A DNA stretch of 64,000 bases from Sphingomonas sp. CL5.1. Its GTDB lineage: Bacteria; Pseudomonadota; Alphaproteobacteria; Sphingomonadales; Sphingomonadaceae. The notes below the pieces were generated by a model. That model worked only from the letters and a program-made list of their open reading frames with translations, searched no databases and had not been told where the DNA came from. Positions 1-6,876 of the stretch are shown one piece after another (position 1 is the first letter of the stretch; each line of letters begins with the position of its first letter). Location: positions 934,001 to 998,000 of the forward strand of contig NZ_CP050137.1 in assembly GCF_013344685.1 (NCBI RefSeq), read 5' to 3'. The position numbers were made by a program, and so were the translations under genes.

Positions 1-1038
1 CCGCCCGCTCCGCCTCCCGTGGCCGCCGGGCAATGGCCCACGCAGGAAGGCGATTTCCTCATCCGCGATTTCACCTTCCGTTCGGGAGAGAAGCTGGCCG
101 AACTGAAGCTCCACTACACCACGCTCGGTACCCCGCATCGCAACGCGGCGGGCGAGATCGACAATGCGGTGATGGTGCTCCACGGCACTGGCGGCACGGG
201 CAGGCAATTCCTCCAGCCGCAATTCGCCGACGAGCTGTACGGCGCCGGCCGACCGCTCGACATCACGCGCTATTTCATCATCCTGCCCGACAATATCGGG
301 CACGGCGGCTCCTCCAAACCGTCTGACGGGATGCGCATGGCCTTCCCGCATTACGACTATGACGACATGGTCGCGGCGCAGCACCGGCTGCTCGCCGAGC
401 ATTTCGGCATCCGCAAGATGCGCCTCATCATGGGCACGTCGATGGGCTGCATGCACAGCTTCATCTGGGCGGAGACCTATCCCGATTACGCCCGCGCGCT
501 GATGCCGATGGCGTGCGAGCCGGTGCGGATCGCGGGACTCAACCGCATGTGGCGACAGCTAGCGATCGACGCGATCGAGCAGGACCCGGCGTGGCACGGC
601 GGCAATTACACCAGCCAGCCGGCGCAGGGCGTGCGCGGCGCGGCCTCGCTGCTGTTCATCGCCGGCAGCGCGCCGCTCTACCTCCAGTCGGCCTATCCCA
701 CCCGCGACGCGGCGGTATCCTATGCGCGCGAGAAAGTGGCCGGATCGATCAGGGGAATCGACGCCAACGACCTGATCTATCAGCTCGATTCATCCCGCAC
801 CTATGATCCGTGGCCGAAGCTGGAGACGATCACGGCGCCGATGACGTGGATCAATTCGGCCGACGATTTCATCAACCCGCGCAATCTCGATTTTCCGAAT
901 CAGGCGGTGAAGCGGATGCCCCACACCCGTTTCCGCCTGATCGCGGAAAGCGCCGACACGCGCGGGCATGGCACGCACACCTGGGCGAAGTTCTGGAAAC
1001 AGGATCTCGCCGATCTCCTGGCGCGTACCGCGCCCTGA
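1..1038 (+). CDS. MetX-like alpha/beta hydrolase, 5' truncated
   Basis: The frame is open to the left edge and the first usable codon inside the window is a GTG at 19, preceded by a Pro-rich stretch, so the N-terminus (perhaps a signal peptide) lies outside. The protein belongs to the alpha/beta-hydrolase group that includes homoserine O-acetyltransferase: LHGTGGTG oxyanion region near residue 55 counted from the GTG, nucleophile elbow GTSMG with Ser near 141, an acid in NSADDF near 281, and a His in GHGTHTW near 322. All three catalytic residues are present. No methionine-biosynthesis neighbour is seen, and this branch of the family also holds plain esterases or hydrolases, so the substrate is not assigned. 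A probable cyclophilin follows at 1090. Confidence 0.85.
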   Translation, partial: PPAPPPVAAGQWPTQEGDFLIRDFTFRSGEKLAELKLHYTTLGTPHRNAAGEIDNAVMVLHGTGGTGRQFLQPQFADELYGAGRPLDITRYFIILPDNIGHGGSSKPSDGMRMAFPHYDYDDMVAAQHRLLAEHFGIRKMRLIMGTSMGCMHSFIWAETYPDYARALMPMACEPVRIAGLNRMWRQLAIDAIEQDPAWHGGNYTSQPAQGVRGAASLLFIAGSAPLYLQSAYPTRDAAVSYAREKVAGSIRGIDANDLIYQLDSSRTYDPWPKLETITAPMTWINSADDFINPRNLDFPNQAVKRMPHTRFRLIAESADTRGHGTHTWAKFWKQDLADLLARTAP

Positions 1039-1089
1039 CCGTCGTGAGGCCGCTTGTCGCGAGCCGCGCGGCTGGATAGGCGCAAGGCC

Positions 1090-1734
1090 ATGCGCGCCCT
1101 GTTCCTGCTCGCCGCCCTGCTCCTCTCCCTCCCCGCCGCCGCGCAGCGCGCGGATCGCGCGACGCCCGGCTTCGTGCGGGTGCGGCTGGAGACGGCGCTG
1201 GGCAATATCGTGCTGGCGCTGGACGCCAGGCACGCGCCGATCTCGACCGACAATTTCATGCGCTACGTCGACGACGGGCGATTCGACGGGATCAGCTTCT
1301 ATCGCGTCGCGCGCAGCAAGCTGGCGCCGAAGTTCGGCTTCATCCAATCCGGCATCCGCACCGACGCGCGGCGCTTCCTCGACACGATCGCCCACGAGCC
1401 GACCAGCAAGACCGGCATCCGCCATCTCGACATGACGATCTCGATGGCACGGCGCGGGGAGCCGGGATCGGCCAATGGCAACTGGTTCATCACCGTCGGC
1501 GCGATGCCGTCGATGGACGCCAGCCCCGGCCATCCCGGGTACGCCGCGTTCGGACGCGTCGTCGGCGGGCAGGATGTGGTGCGCCGTATCCTCGCGCAGC
1601 CGACCGGCGGCGGGATGGGCGGGACGCTGCTGATGAAGCCGGTCTATGTCCGCCGCGCGGTGCGGCTCGACGGGGTAGCGAAGCCGACCGGTCGCCCGCG
1701 TCCGTGGATCATCGAGGGGCGCAAGGACGGATGA
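1090..1734 (+). CDS. Exported peptidyl-prolyl cis-trans isomerase (cyclophilin type)
   Basis: A 214-residue protein starting at ATG 1090, which gives a clean signal peptide (MRALFLLAALLLSLPAAAQ); an in-frame TTG at 1054 would place charged residues before it. The mature part is a cyclophilin: VRLETALGNIVLAL at the start of the barrel, the FxR segment and FGFIQSGI around residues 70-90, and GNWFITVG near 135. The usual FHR is FYR here and the Trp/His pocket is diverged, so this is a non-canonical periplasmic member rather than a PpiA/PpiB copy. It should help proline isomerisation during folding of exported proteins. It overlaps the acylphosphatase gene by 4 bases, so the two are probably co-translated. 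Confidence 0.88.
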   Translation: MRALFLLAALLLSLPAAAQRADRATPGFVRVRLETALGNIVLALDARHAPISTDNFMRYVDDGRFDGISFYRVARSKLAPKFGFIQSGIRTDARRFLDTIAHEPTSKTGIRHLDMTISMARRGEPGSANGNWFITVGAMPSMDASPGHPGYAAFGRVVGGQDVVRRILAQPTGGGMGGTLLMKPVYVRRAVRLDGVAKPTGRPRPWIIEGRKDG

Positions 1735-2009
1735 TGCGTCGCCGCCTCGTCATCACCGGCCGGGTGCAGGGCGTATTCTATCGCGACTGGTTCGTCGCCG
1801 AGATGCGCCGGCTGGGCGTGCGCGGCTGGGTGCGCAACCGGCTCGACCGTTCAGTGGAGGCGGTGGTCGAGGGGAGCGAGGAAGCCATTGCCGCCGCGAT
1901 CGCGCGGGCGCGCCAGGGTTCTCCGGCGGCGCACGTCGACGATGTCGTGGTGAGCGACGACGCGCCGGCCGACTTGCCCGAAACCTTCGCGAAGCGCCCG
2001 ACCGTCTGA
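1731..2009 (+). CDS. acyP: Acylphosphatase
   Basis: A 92-residue protein of normal family length. The signature GRVQGVFYRDW (residues 10-20) and GWVRNRLD (32-39) supply the phosphate-binding Arg18 and catalytic Asn36 of acylphosphatases, which hydrolyse carboxyl-phosphate bonds such as those in carbamoyl phosphate or 1,3-bisphosphoglycerate. Start ATG 1731 overlaps the cyclophilin stop in ATGA; a second Met follows at once at 1734. A longer in-frame start at 1704 lies inside the upstream gene and was not used. The next gene is on the opposite strand, converging 3 bases downstream. Confidence 0.93.
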   Translation: MMRRRLVITGRVQGVFYRDWFVAEMRRLGVRGWVRNRLDRSVEAVVEGSEEAIAAAIARARQGSPAAHVDDVVVSDDAPADLPETFAKRPTV

Positions 2010-2011
2010 CC

Positions 2012-2452
2012 TCAGCCCTGCGGCGGCGCCATCTCGATCGCCGGGCCGCTCGGCGCGGTGGCGCTGTTCGCCTGATAAGCGATCGTCAGCGCCCAGCCAG
2101 CGAGGATCGCGGTGACGATCCATGTCCCCACCGCGCCCGTCGCGCGGAGCGGATTCGGCGCGGGGCGCATGATCCCGATCGGATGCGCGATGCGGGCGAT
2201 GACGAACACCACCGTCAGGACCCACAGCCACAGCGATGGTCCTCGCGCCAGCTCGATCAACCCGGTGAGGATCAGCACGAACGGCGCATATTCGGCGAAA
2301 TTGGCGTGGGCGCGCATTCCCGCCAGCATCTCCGGCTTACCGCCGTCGCCGAGCATTACCCCCTGCATCCGCCCGCGCACCAGCCGCAGCCCCAGCCACA
2401 GGTTGATCAGCCCGCAGGCGGCGGCCAGCACCAGCGTTACCGGAAGCAGCAT
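2012..2452 (-). CDS. MAPEG family integral membrane protein
   Basis: A 146-residue protein with four predicted membrane helices and the MAPEG-family pattern: a first helix ending in [12 protein letters not shown], the segment [19 protein letters not shown] after the first loop, RIAHPIGI between helices 3 and 4, and a hydrophobic last helix. The family includes microsomal glutathione S-transferase and many bacterial members of unknown substrate. It is transcribed divergently from rpmF across a 199-base gap and converges on acyP with only 2 bases between them. The MAPEG fold is clear; no enzymatic activity can be claimed from the sequence. Confidence 0.85.
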   Translation of the reverse strand: MLLPVTLVLAAACGLINLWLGLRLVRGRMQGVMLGDGGKPEMLAGMRAHANFAEYAPFVLILTGLIELARGPSLWLWVLTVVFVIARIAHPIGIMRPAPNPLRATGAVGTWIVTAILAGWALTIAYQANSATAPSGPAIEMAPPQG

Positions 2453-2506
2453 CCCATATTCCCCATGTCGTTATCGTGGCGAAAGACTGCCACTTGCCCG
2501 CGCCGC

Positions 2507-2534
2507 TTGCAACGCAGCGATATTCCGGTATAGG
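2507..2534 (+). promoter_or_regulatory. Candidate promoter for rpmF-plsX-fabH
   Basis: TTGCAA at 2507-2512 and TATAGG at 2529-2534 are 16 bases apart, each matching 4 of 6 positions of the sigma-70 consensus, about 118 bases upstream of rpmF. This is the best pair seen in the 2453-2651 gap between divergent genes, but matches of this quality arise by chance, and no operator was seen. Confidence 0.35.
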
Positions 2535-2651
2535 CGCGTGACTTCGCGATGCGCCCGGCCGCCCGGCGCGGCCGGCGTGTCTGTCGGCTGCGTTCGAGTT
2601 GTTCCGGGCGAATCGCCTCCTTTTGAACTGAATACGGATCAAGGTGCCGCG

Positions 2652-2831
2652 ATGGCCGTCCCCAAGCGAAAGACTTCCCCCTCCCGCCGTGGCATGCGCC
2701 GCGCGCACGATGCGCTCTCGGTGGAGGCGTTCCAAGAATGCCCGAACTGCGGCGAGTTGAAGCGCCCGCATAATCTTTGCCCGTCCTGCGGCCATTACAA
2801 CGGACGCGAAGTCGTTTCCGTCGAGGGCTGA
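2652..2831 (+). CDS. rpmF: 50S ribosomal protein L32
   Basis: A 59-residue protein beginning [20 protein letters not shown], the standard L32 N-terminus, followed by a zinc ribbon with four cysteines (C30, C33, C43, C46). It is a structural component of the large ribosomal subunit. ATG 2652 gives exactly the family N-terminus; an upstream in-frame extension to 2112 is a shadow across the promoter gap and the divergent gene. Its position before plsX and fabH is the conserved bacterial linkage between ribosome and fatty-acid synthesis genes. Confidence 0.98.
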   Translation: MAVPKRKTSPSRRGMRRAHDALSVEAFQECPNCGELKRPHNLCPSCGHYNGREVVSVEG

Positions 2832-2861
2832 TAGCCCGGCCAAACAGGGGGTCGCTGCTTC

Positions 2862-3893
2862 ATGTCCGACAGTTCCTGGATCGCCGTCGATGCGATGGGC
2901 GGTGACGAAGGGCTGGCGGTCATGCTTGCGGGCGTGGCGCGCGCGCGCCGCCAGTTCGAGGGGATGAAGTTCCTGCTCGTCGGCGACGAGGCGGCGATTC
3001 GCGACGGGCTGAAGACGCATCCGAACCTCAGCAACAATGCCGAGATCGTCCACGCCCCCGACGTCGTCGGGTCGAGCGAGACGGCCGGCAAGGCGCTGCG
3101 CCGCGCGCGGACGACCTCGATGGGCATCGCGATCGACTGCGTGAAGCAGGGCCGCGCGGGCGCCGCGGTGTCCTCCGGCAACACCGGGGCGCTGATGGCG
3201 ATGGCGAAGCTGGCGCTGCGCACCATGCCGGGAATCGACCGGCCAGCGCTGGCGGCGATGCTGCCCTCGCTCGGCGACAATGACGTGGTGATGCTCGATC
3301 TCGGCGCGAATACCGAGTGCGATGCGCGCAACCTCATGCAGTTCGCGGTGATGGGCGCTGCCTACGCCCGCACCACCCTGGACCTCGCCAGCCCGCGCGT
3401 CGCGCTGCTCAACATCGGCAGCGAGGACCAGAAGGGCACCGAGGAGATTCGCGACGCCGCGCAGGGCCTGCGCGACGCGACTCACCTGCCGATGCGCTTT
3501 ACCGGCTTCATCGAGGGCGACCAGATCGCGCGCGGCCATGTCGACGTGATCGTGTGCGACGGCTTCTCCGGCAATATCGCGCTCAAGACCGCCGAGGGCA
3601 CCGCGCGATTCGTCGCGGACCTGCTCAAGCGCGCCTTCACCTCCTCGGTGCGCTCGAAGATCGGCTTCCTGATCTCGCGCCCGGCGACGCAATTGCTGCG
3701 CGACCATCTCGATCCCAACAATCACAACGGCGCGGTCTTCCTCGGCCTCAACGGGCTGGTGCTGAAGAGCCACGGCGGCGCGAACGAGCTGGGCGTGGCG
3801 ACGGCGATCGGCAATGCGGCCAAGATGGTGAAGGCCGATCTCGCGCGGCGCATCGCCGAGGACCTCGGCAATTTCGAAAAGCAGGCGGCATGA
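2862..3893 (+). CDS. plsX: Phosphate acyltransferase PlsX
   Basis: A 343-residue protein of typical PlsX length. It converts acyl-ACP and phosphate into acyl-phosphate, the acyl donor for PlsY in phospholipid synthesis, at the inner face of the membrane. Family marks include [11 protein letters not shown] at the N-terminus, [10 protein letters not shown] in the centre, and [15 protein letters not shown] near residue 230. It starts 30 bases after rpmF, and its stop overlaps the fabH start in ATGA, so translation is probably coupled. Confidence 0.98.
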   Translation: MSDSSWIAVDAMGGDEGLAVMLAGVARARRQFEGMKFLLVGDEAAIRDGLKTHPNLSNNAEIVHAPDVVGSSETAGKALRRARTTSMGIAIDCVKQGRAGAAVSSGNTGALMAMAKLALRTMPGIDRPALAAMLPSLGDNDVVMLDLGANTECDARNLMQFAVMGAAYARTTLDLASPRVALLNIGSEDQKGTEEIRDAAQGLRDATHLPMRFTGFIEGDQIARGHVDVIVCDGFSGNIALKTAEGTARFVADLLKRAFTSSVRSKIGFLISRPATQLLRDHLDPNNHNGAVFLGLNGLVLKSHGGANELGVATAIGNAAKMVKADLARRIAEDLGNFEKQAA

Positions 3894-4858
3894 TACGGAG
3901 CGTCATCACCGGAACCGGCTCGGCGCTGCCGGCGCGACGCGTCTCGAACGCCGAGCTGGCGGAGATGGTCGACACCTCCGACGAGTGGATCGTCGAGCGC
4001 ACCGGCATCCGCTTCCGCCACCTCGCCGGGCCGGACGAAACCACCGCGACGCTCGCCACCGACGCCGCCAAGGCGGCGCTGGCCGCCGCCGGGGTGCGCG
4101 CGCAGGACATCGACCTGATCGTGCTGGCCACCGCCACGCCCGACCAGACCTTTCCCGCCACCGCCACCAAGGTGCAGGCCGCGCTGGGCATCGACGATTG
4201 CACCGCGTTCGACGTCGCGGCGGTCTGCTCCGGCTTCCTCTACGCGGTGCAGGTGGCGGACAGCATGATCCGCGCCTCCGCGCACCGCAAGGCGCTGGTG
4301 ATCGGCGCGGAGACGTTCAGCCGCATCCTCGACTGGGAGGATCGCGCCACCTGCGTATTGTTCGGCGATGGCGCCGGCGCGATCGTGCTGGAGGCGCAGG
4401 AGAGCATGGAAACCGGCGGGCGCGGCATCCTTGCCACGCGGCTCCACGCCGACGGGCGGCACAACGAGCTGCTCTATGTCGACGGCGGTCCCTCGACCAC
4501 CGGCACGGTCGGCAAGGTGCGCATGAAGGGACGCGAGGTGTTCCGCCATGCGGTCGTCAACCTCGCGACGGTGATGGGCGAATCCCTCGCCGCCGCCGGG
4601 CTGACGGCGGAGCAGGTCGACTGGGTGGTGCCGCATCAGGCCAATGCCCGCATCCTCGACGCCACCGCGCGCAAGCTCGGGCTGCCGGCGGAAAAGGTGG
4701 TGATGACGGTCGACCGTCATGCCAACACCTCCGCCGCCTCGGTGCCGCTCGCGCTCGATACGGCGGTGCGCGACGGACGCATCGCGCAGGGGCAGATCGT
4801 GGTGCTGGAGGCGATGGGCGGCGGCTTCACCTGGGGGGCGTCGGTCGTCCGCTTCTGA
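3890..4858 (+). CDS. fabH: Beta-ketoacyl-ACP synthase III
   Basis: A 322-residue condensing enzyme that starts type II fatty-acid synthesis by joining acetyl-CoA to malonyl-ACP. The catalytic triad is visible: Cys113 in [10 protein letters not shown], His249 in VVPHQAN and Asn279 in [14 protein letters not shown] 3890 overlaps the plsX stop by 4 bases and gives the family N-terminus [15 protein letters not shown] longer in-frame extension to 3317 would run through plsX and is rejected. ihfA follows after a 95-base gap with a large hairpin. Confidence 0.98.
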   Translation: MIRSVITGTGSALPARRVSNAELAEMVDTSDEWIVERTGIRFRHLAGPDETTATLATDAAKAALAAAGVRAQDIDLIVLATATPDQTFPATATKVQAALGIDDCTAFDVAAVCSGFLYAVQVADSMIRASAHRKALVIGAETFSRILDWEDRATCVLFGDGAGAIVLEAQESMETGGRGILATRLHADGRHNELLYVDGGPSTTGTVGKVRMKGREVFRHAVVNLATVMGESLAAAGLTAEQVDWVVPHQANARILDATARKLGLPAEKVVMTVDRHANTSAASVPLALDTAVRDGRIAQGQIVVLEAMGGGFTWGASVVRF

Positions 4859-4896
4859 AACGGGACAAGAGCCGGTAACAAAACCCTTTCTGCCCG

Positions 4897-4941
4897 CCCC
4901 CCGGAGTGATAACCTAATGATCTAGTCACCATTCCGGGGGG
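4897..4941 (+). promoter_or_regulatory. Large hairpin in the ihfA leader
   Basis: CCCCCCGGA (4897-4905) is exactly complementary to TCCGGGGGG (4933-4941). The pairing continues inward as GTGA (4906-4909) with TCAC (4926-4929) across a 3-base bulge. The 3' arm ends only a few bases before the GAGG ribosome-binding site of ihfA, so the structure could influence ihfA translation or separate it from fabH. There is no T-run after it, so it is not a typical intrinsic terminator. The role is inference. Confidence 0.55.
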
Positions 4942-4953
4942 AGTGAGGCGGGA

Positions 4954-5253
4954 ATGAGCGAGGCAGGCACCTTGACGCGAGCGGATCTGTCGGAGGCATT
5001 GCACCGACAGGTAGGGCTTTCGCGCGCGGATTCAGCGCGATTGGTGGAACAGGTGCTGGACATGCTGGGCGACGCGCTCGCCAACGGCGAGAACGTCAAG
5101 ATTTCCGGCTTCGGCACTTTCGTCCTGCGCGACAAGGGCGAGCGGATCGGGCGCAATCCCAAGACCGGCGTGGAAGTGCCAATCGCGCCGCGCCGCGTGC
5201 TCACCTTCCGCGCCAGCCAGATGATGCGCGATCGCATCGTCGCCGCGGGGTAG
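4954..5253 (+). CDS. ihfA: Integration host factor subunit alpha
   Basis: A 99-residue member of the HU/IHF DNA-bending family. The dimer-forming N-terminal helices are followed by the beta-arm region with [21 protein letters not shown] and the alpha-subunit type tail [19 protein letters not shown]; the IGRNPKTG arm tip holds the intercalating proline. It partners with IhfB (not in this window) to bend DNA at specific sites, including at sigma-54 promoters, one of which lies at 27094. ATG 4954 has GAGG 6-9 bases upstream. A MerR gene follows after 3 bases, a common alphaproteobacterial arrangement. Confidence 0.97.
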   Translation: MSEAGTLTRADLSEALHRQVGLSRADSARLVEQVLDMLGDALANGENVKISGFGTFVLRDKGERIGRNPKTGVEVPIAPRRVLTFRASQMMRDRIVAAG

Positions 5254-5256
5254 GCA

Positions 5257-5610
5257 TTGAGCGGTCCGGACGCCAAGGCAGCGGGCGCATTACGGACGAT
5301 CGGTGAAGTCGCGGCCGCCACCGGCCTGCCGCAGCATGTGCTGCGCTATTGGGAAACGCGCTTTCCGCAGCTCCGCCCGCTGACCCGAGCGGGGAACCGG
5401 CGATATTACCGGCCCGAGGACGTGGCGCTGGTCGAGCGGATCGACGGGCTGCTCAACCGCGACGGCTATACCGTGAAGGGCGTGCAGAAGCTGCTGGCGA
5501 GCGAGGGGAAGCGCGCGGCGCCGGCGCCGGCTGTGGTGGCGCATGATGGCGCATCGCTGCGCGCGGTGCGGACGATGCTGCAACGGGCATTGGATGAGGA
5601 TGGGGCTTGA
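5257..5610 (+). CDS. MerR family transcriptional regulator
   Basis: A 117-residue protein starting at TTG 5257, 3 bases after ihfA. The winged helix-turn-helix covers about residues 13-80 ([24 protein letters not shown], then [13 protein letters not shown]), as in the MerR proteins regularly found behind ihfA. There is no Cys-rich metal site and no long effector domain after the DNA-binding part, only an Ala-rich tail of about 35 residues. Its targets are unknown. The TTG start is chosen because no ATG or GTG gives the full HTH domain; nothing else in the frame begins before TIGEV. Confidence 0.88.
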   Translation: MSGPDAKAAGALRTIGEVAAATGLPQHVLRYWETRFPQLRPLTRAGNRRYYRPEDVALVERIDGLLNRDGYTVKGVQKLLASEGKRAAPAPAVVAHDGASLRAVRTMLQRALDEDGA

Positions 5611-5623
5611 GGCGCGGTTTCGA

Positions 5624-5654
5624 CAGCCTGCGCCAGCGCAAGCTGGCAGGCGCT
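5624..5654 (+). terminator. Possible terminator hairpin after merR
   Basis: GCCAGC (5632-5637) and GCTGGC (5642-5647) pair exactly around a GCAA tetraloop, and the flanks CTGC/GGCGC extend the stem with small offsets. It lies 20-45 bases past the merR stop, but no T-run follows, so it is only a possible terminator. Confidence 0.35.
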
Positions 5655-5796
5655 AGCCGCATCGCCTGAAGCTTATGGCCCGAACTTCCATTGAGGTGAC
5701 GGAAGGAAGTAGCGGCCAACGCCCCACTTACAACCTCTTGCGGGCTTTGCTGGCATTCCCGATTGCGGTCATTCGCGCCAAGAGTACATTGTCGGC

Positions 5797-6066
5797 ATGA
5801 TGGCAAACGCCCGCACGTTGGCAATCATGCTGTTAGCGCCCCCGCTAGTTCTCTTGCTCTGGGCACATCTCATACATCCGATTGTGTCGAACTTAGATCT
5901 ACTCGCAGTCTTCTCGGCAGGTATCATCGGGTTAGCCGGCGCGGCGACGGCCCCTTGGTCGGCGAAGGTCAAAACAACCGTCGTCGTCGCCTACATCGTC
6001 TTGGCTGTAGCAACCCTCCCGTTCATGACGCTGCTAGCCGTCTGCTCGACTGGTGATTGTTTGTAG
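5797..6066 (+). CDS. Small hypothetical membrane protein
   Basis: An 89-residue frame with no recognised family. It shows three hydrophobic stretches: residues about 8-28 (LAIMLLAPPLVLLLWAHLI), 33-52 and 62-82, suggesting an inner-membrane protein with three helices. The surrounding stretch 5611-6066 is noticeably poorer in G+C and has less third-position GC bias than the genes on both sides, which may mean recent acquisition or decay. No strong ribosome-binding site is seen before ATG 5797 (a second Met follows directly). It could be a real orphan gene or chance; the hydrophobic pattern favours a real one. Confidence 0.45.
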   Translation: MMANARTLAIMLLAPPLVLLLWAHLIHPIVSNLDLLAVFSAGIIGLAGAATAPWSAKVKTTVVVAYIVLAVATLPFMTLLAVCSTGDCL

Positions 6067-6081
6067 CGTCGCGGCAGCTTT

Positions 6082-6768
6082 TCAGGTTCCAGGCTCGAAA
6101 GCCACCAAGCCTGTCGATCCCTCACCTCGCCGCAGCCCGCGCGCCAGCATCGCGGCGATCTGGTCGGCGATGTCGGCGATCGGGGCGTCCTCCGCCCACA
6201 CGCCGAAGCGCAGGCCGAGGAACACGTTCATCCCCATGATCGCCCAGGCGTGGACCTCGCCCGCCTCCTCGATCAGCTCGCCGCGCGCCGCCGCCGCCTG
6301 AAGCCGCTCGCCAATGCGCTCCGCCGTGCTGGAATAGTGCCGGCGGAAGCTTTCGGGGTCGACGAACTCGGCCTCGTCGATGATGCGGTAGATCTCCTTG
6401 TGGCCGCGCACGAATTCCAGGAACGTCTCCAGCCCGGCGCGTTCCGCCGCGATCTGGTCCGGCGCGGCGCGGATCGCGGGGCCGACGCGGTCGCGCACCT
6501 GATCGGACATGTCGCTTACCAGCGCGCGGAACACCGCGTCCTTCGAATCGAACCAGGTGTAGAAGCTGCCCAGCGCCACCCCCGCGCGGCGTGTGATCCC
6601 GCTGATCGAGGCGGCGTGGAAACCGTGCTCGCCGAATTCCACCGCCGCCGCATCGAGAATCGCGCGTTGCGTGCGCTCGCCCCGCGCGGTGCGCGGGCGC
6701 TTGCCGTCCGTGGCGGCGCCGCCGTTCCGGGTGTGGCTTTCAGGCCCCACTTTCCCGCCTTCGCTCAT
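6082..6768 (-). CDS. TetR/AcrR family transcriptional regulator
   Basis: A 228-residue regulator. The N-terminal TetR helix-turn-helix is clear at about residues 30-76 (RTQRAILDAAAVEFGEHGFHAASISGITRRAGVALGSFYTWFDSKDAVFRAL in separate pieces), followed by an all-helical ligand domain of normal length. A charged tail of about 28 residues precedes the HTH, so the true start could be slightly internal. It is divergent from the TonB receptor gene, 108 bases apart, with an inverted repeat between them that is a likely operator. The natural inference is ligand-dependent repression of the uptake genes and itself. Confidence 0.93.
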   Translation of the reverse strand: MSEGGKVGPESHTRNGGAATDGKRPRTARGERTQRAILDAAAVEFGEHGFHAASISGITRRAGVALGSFYTWFDSKDAVFRALVSDMSDQVRDRVGPAIRAAPDQIAAERAGLETFLEFVRGHKEIYRIIDEAEFVDPESFRRHYSSTAERIGERLQAAAARGELIEEAGEVHAWAIMGMNVFLGLRFGVWAEDAPIADIADQIAAMLARGLRRGEGSTGLVAFEPGT

Positions 6769-6786
6769 CCCCGCTCCACATCCAAG

Positions 6787-6815
6787 TTGAATCCTGGTTC
6801 AAGTTTCATTATTAC
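6787..6815 (+). promoter_or_regulatory. Operator-like inverted repeat and candidate promoter of the TonB receptor gene
   Basis: TTGAATC (6787-6793) and GGTTCAA (6796-6802) form a 7-base inverted repeat with one mismatch around a 2-base centre, between divergent tetR and receptor genes. The left arm doubles as a possible -35 (TTGAAT), with TATTAC at 6810-6815 as a -10 at 17-base spacing, each 4 of 6 to consensus. A repressor bound here would cover the -35. The geometry is seen in the sequence; the TetR assignment is inference. Confidence 0.5.
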
Positions 6816-6876
6816 GTCTCCGTCCAGCGCACAAGCTCGCAACCGGGCGCGGCGCAGCATAGGGGAGGTTTTCACC

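Noticed and set aside
5611..5796. Possible structured RNA (tmRNA-like GGTTTCGACAG text) after merR
   Set aside because: The short resemblance to a tmRNA 5' end is not backed by an acceptor stem, a tag reading frame or a T-loop and CCA end. No tRNA pattern was found either.
6250..6876. Upstream extension of the TonB receptor frame
   Set aside because: It is antisense to the tetR gene and lacks a signal peptide; the TTG at 6877 with a strong ribosome site gives a normal signal peptide.
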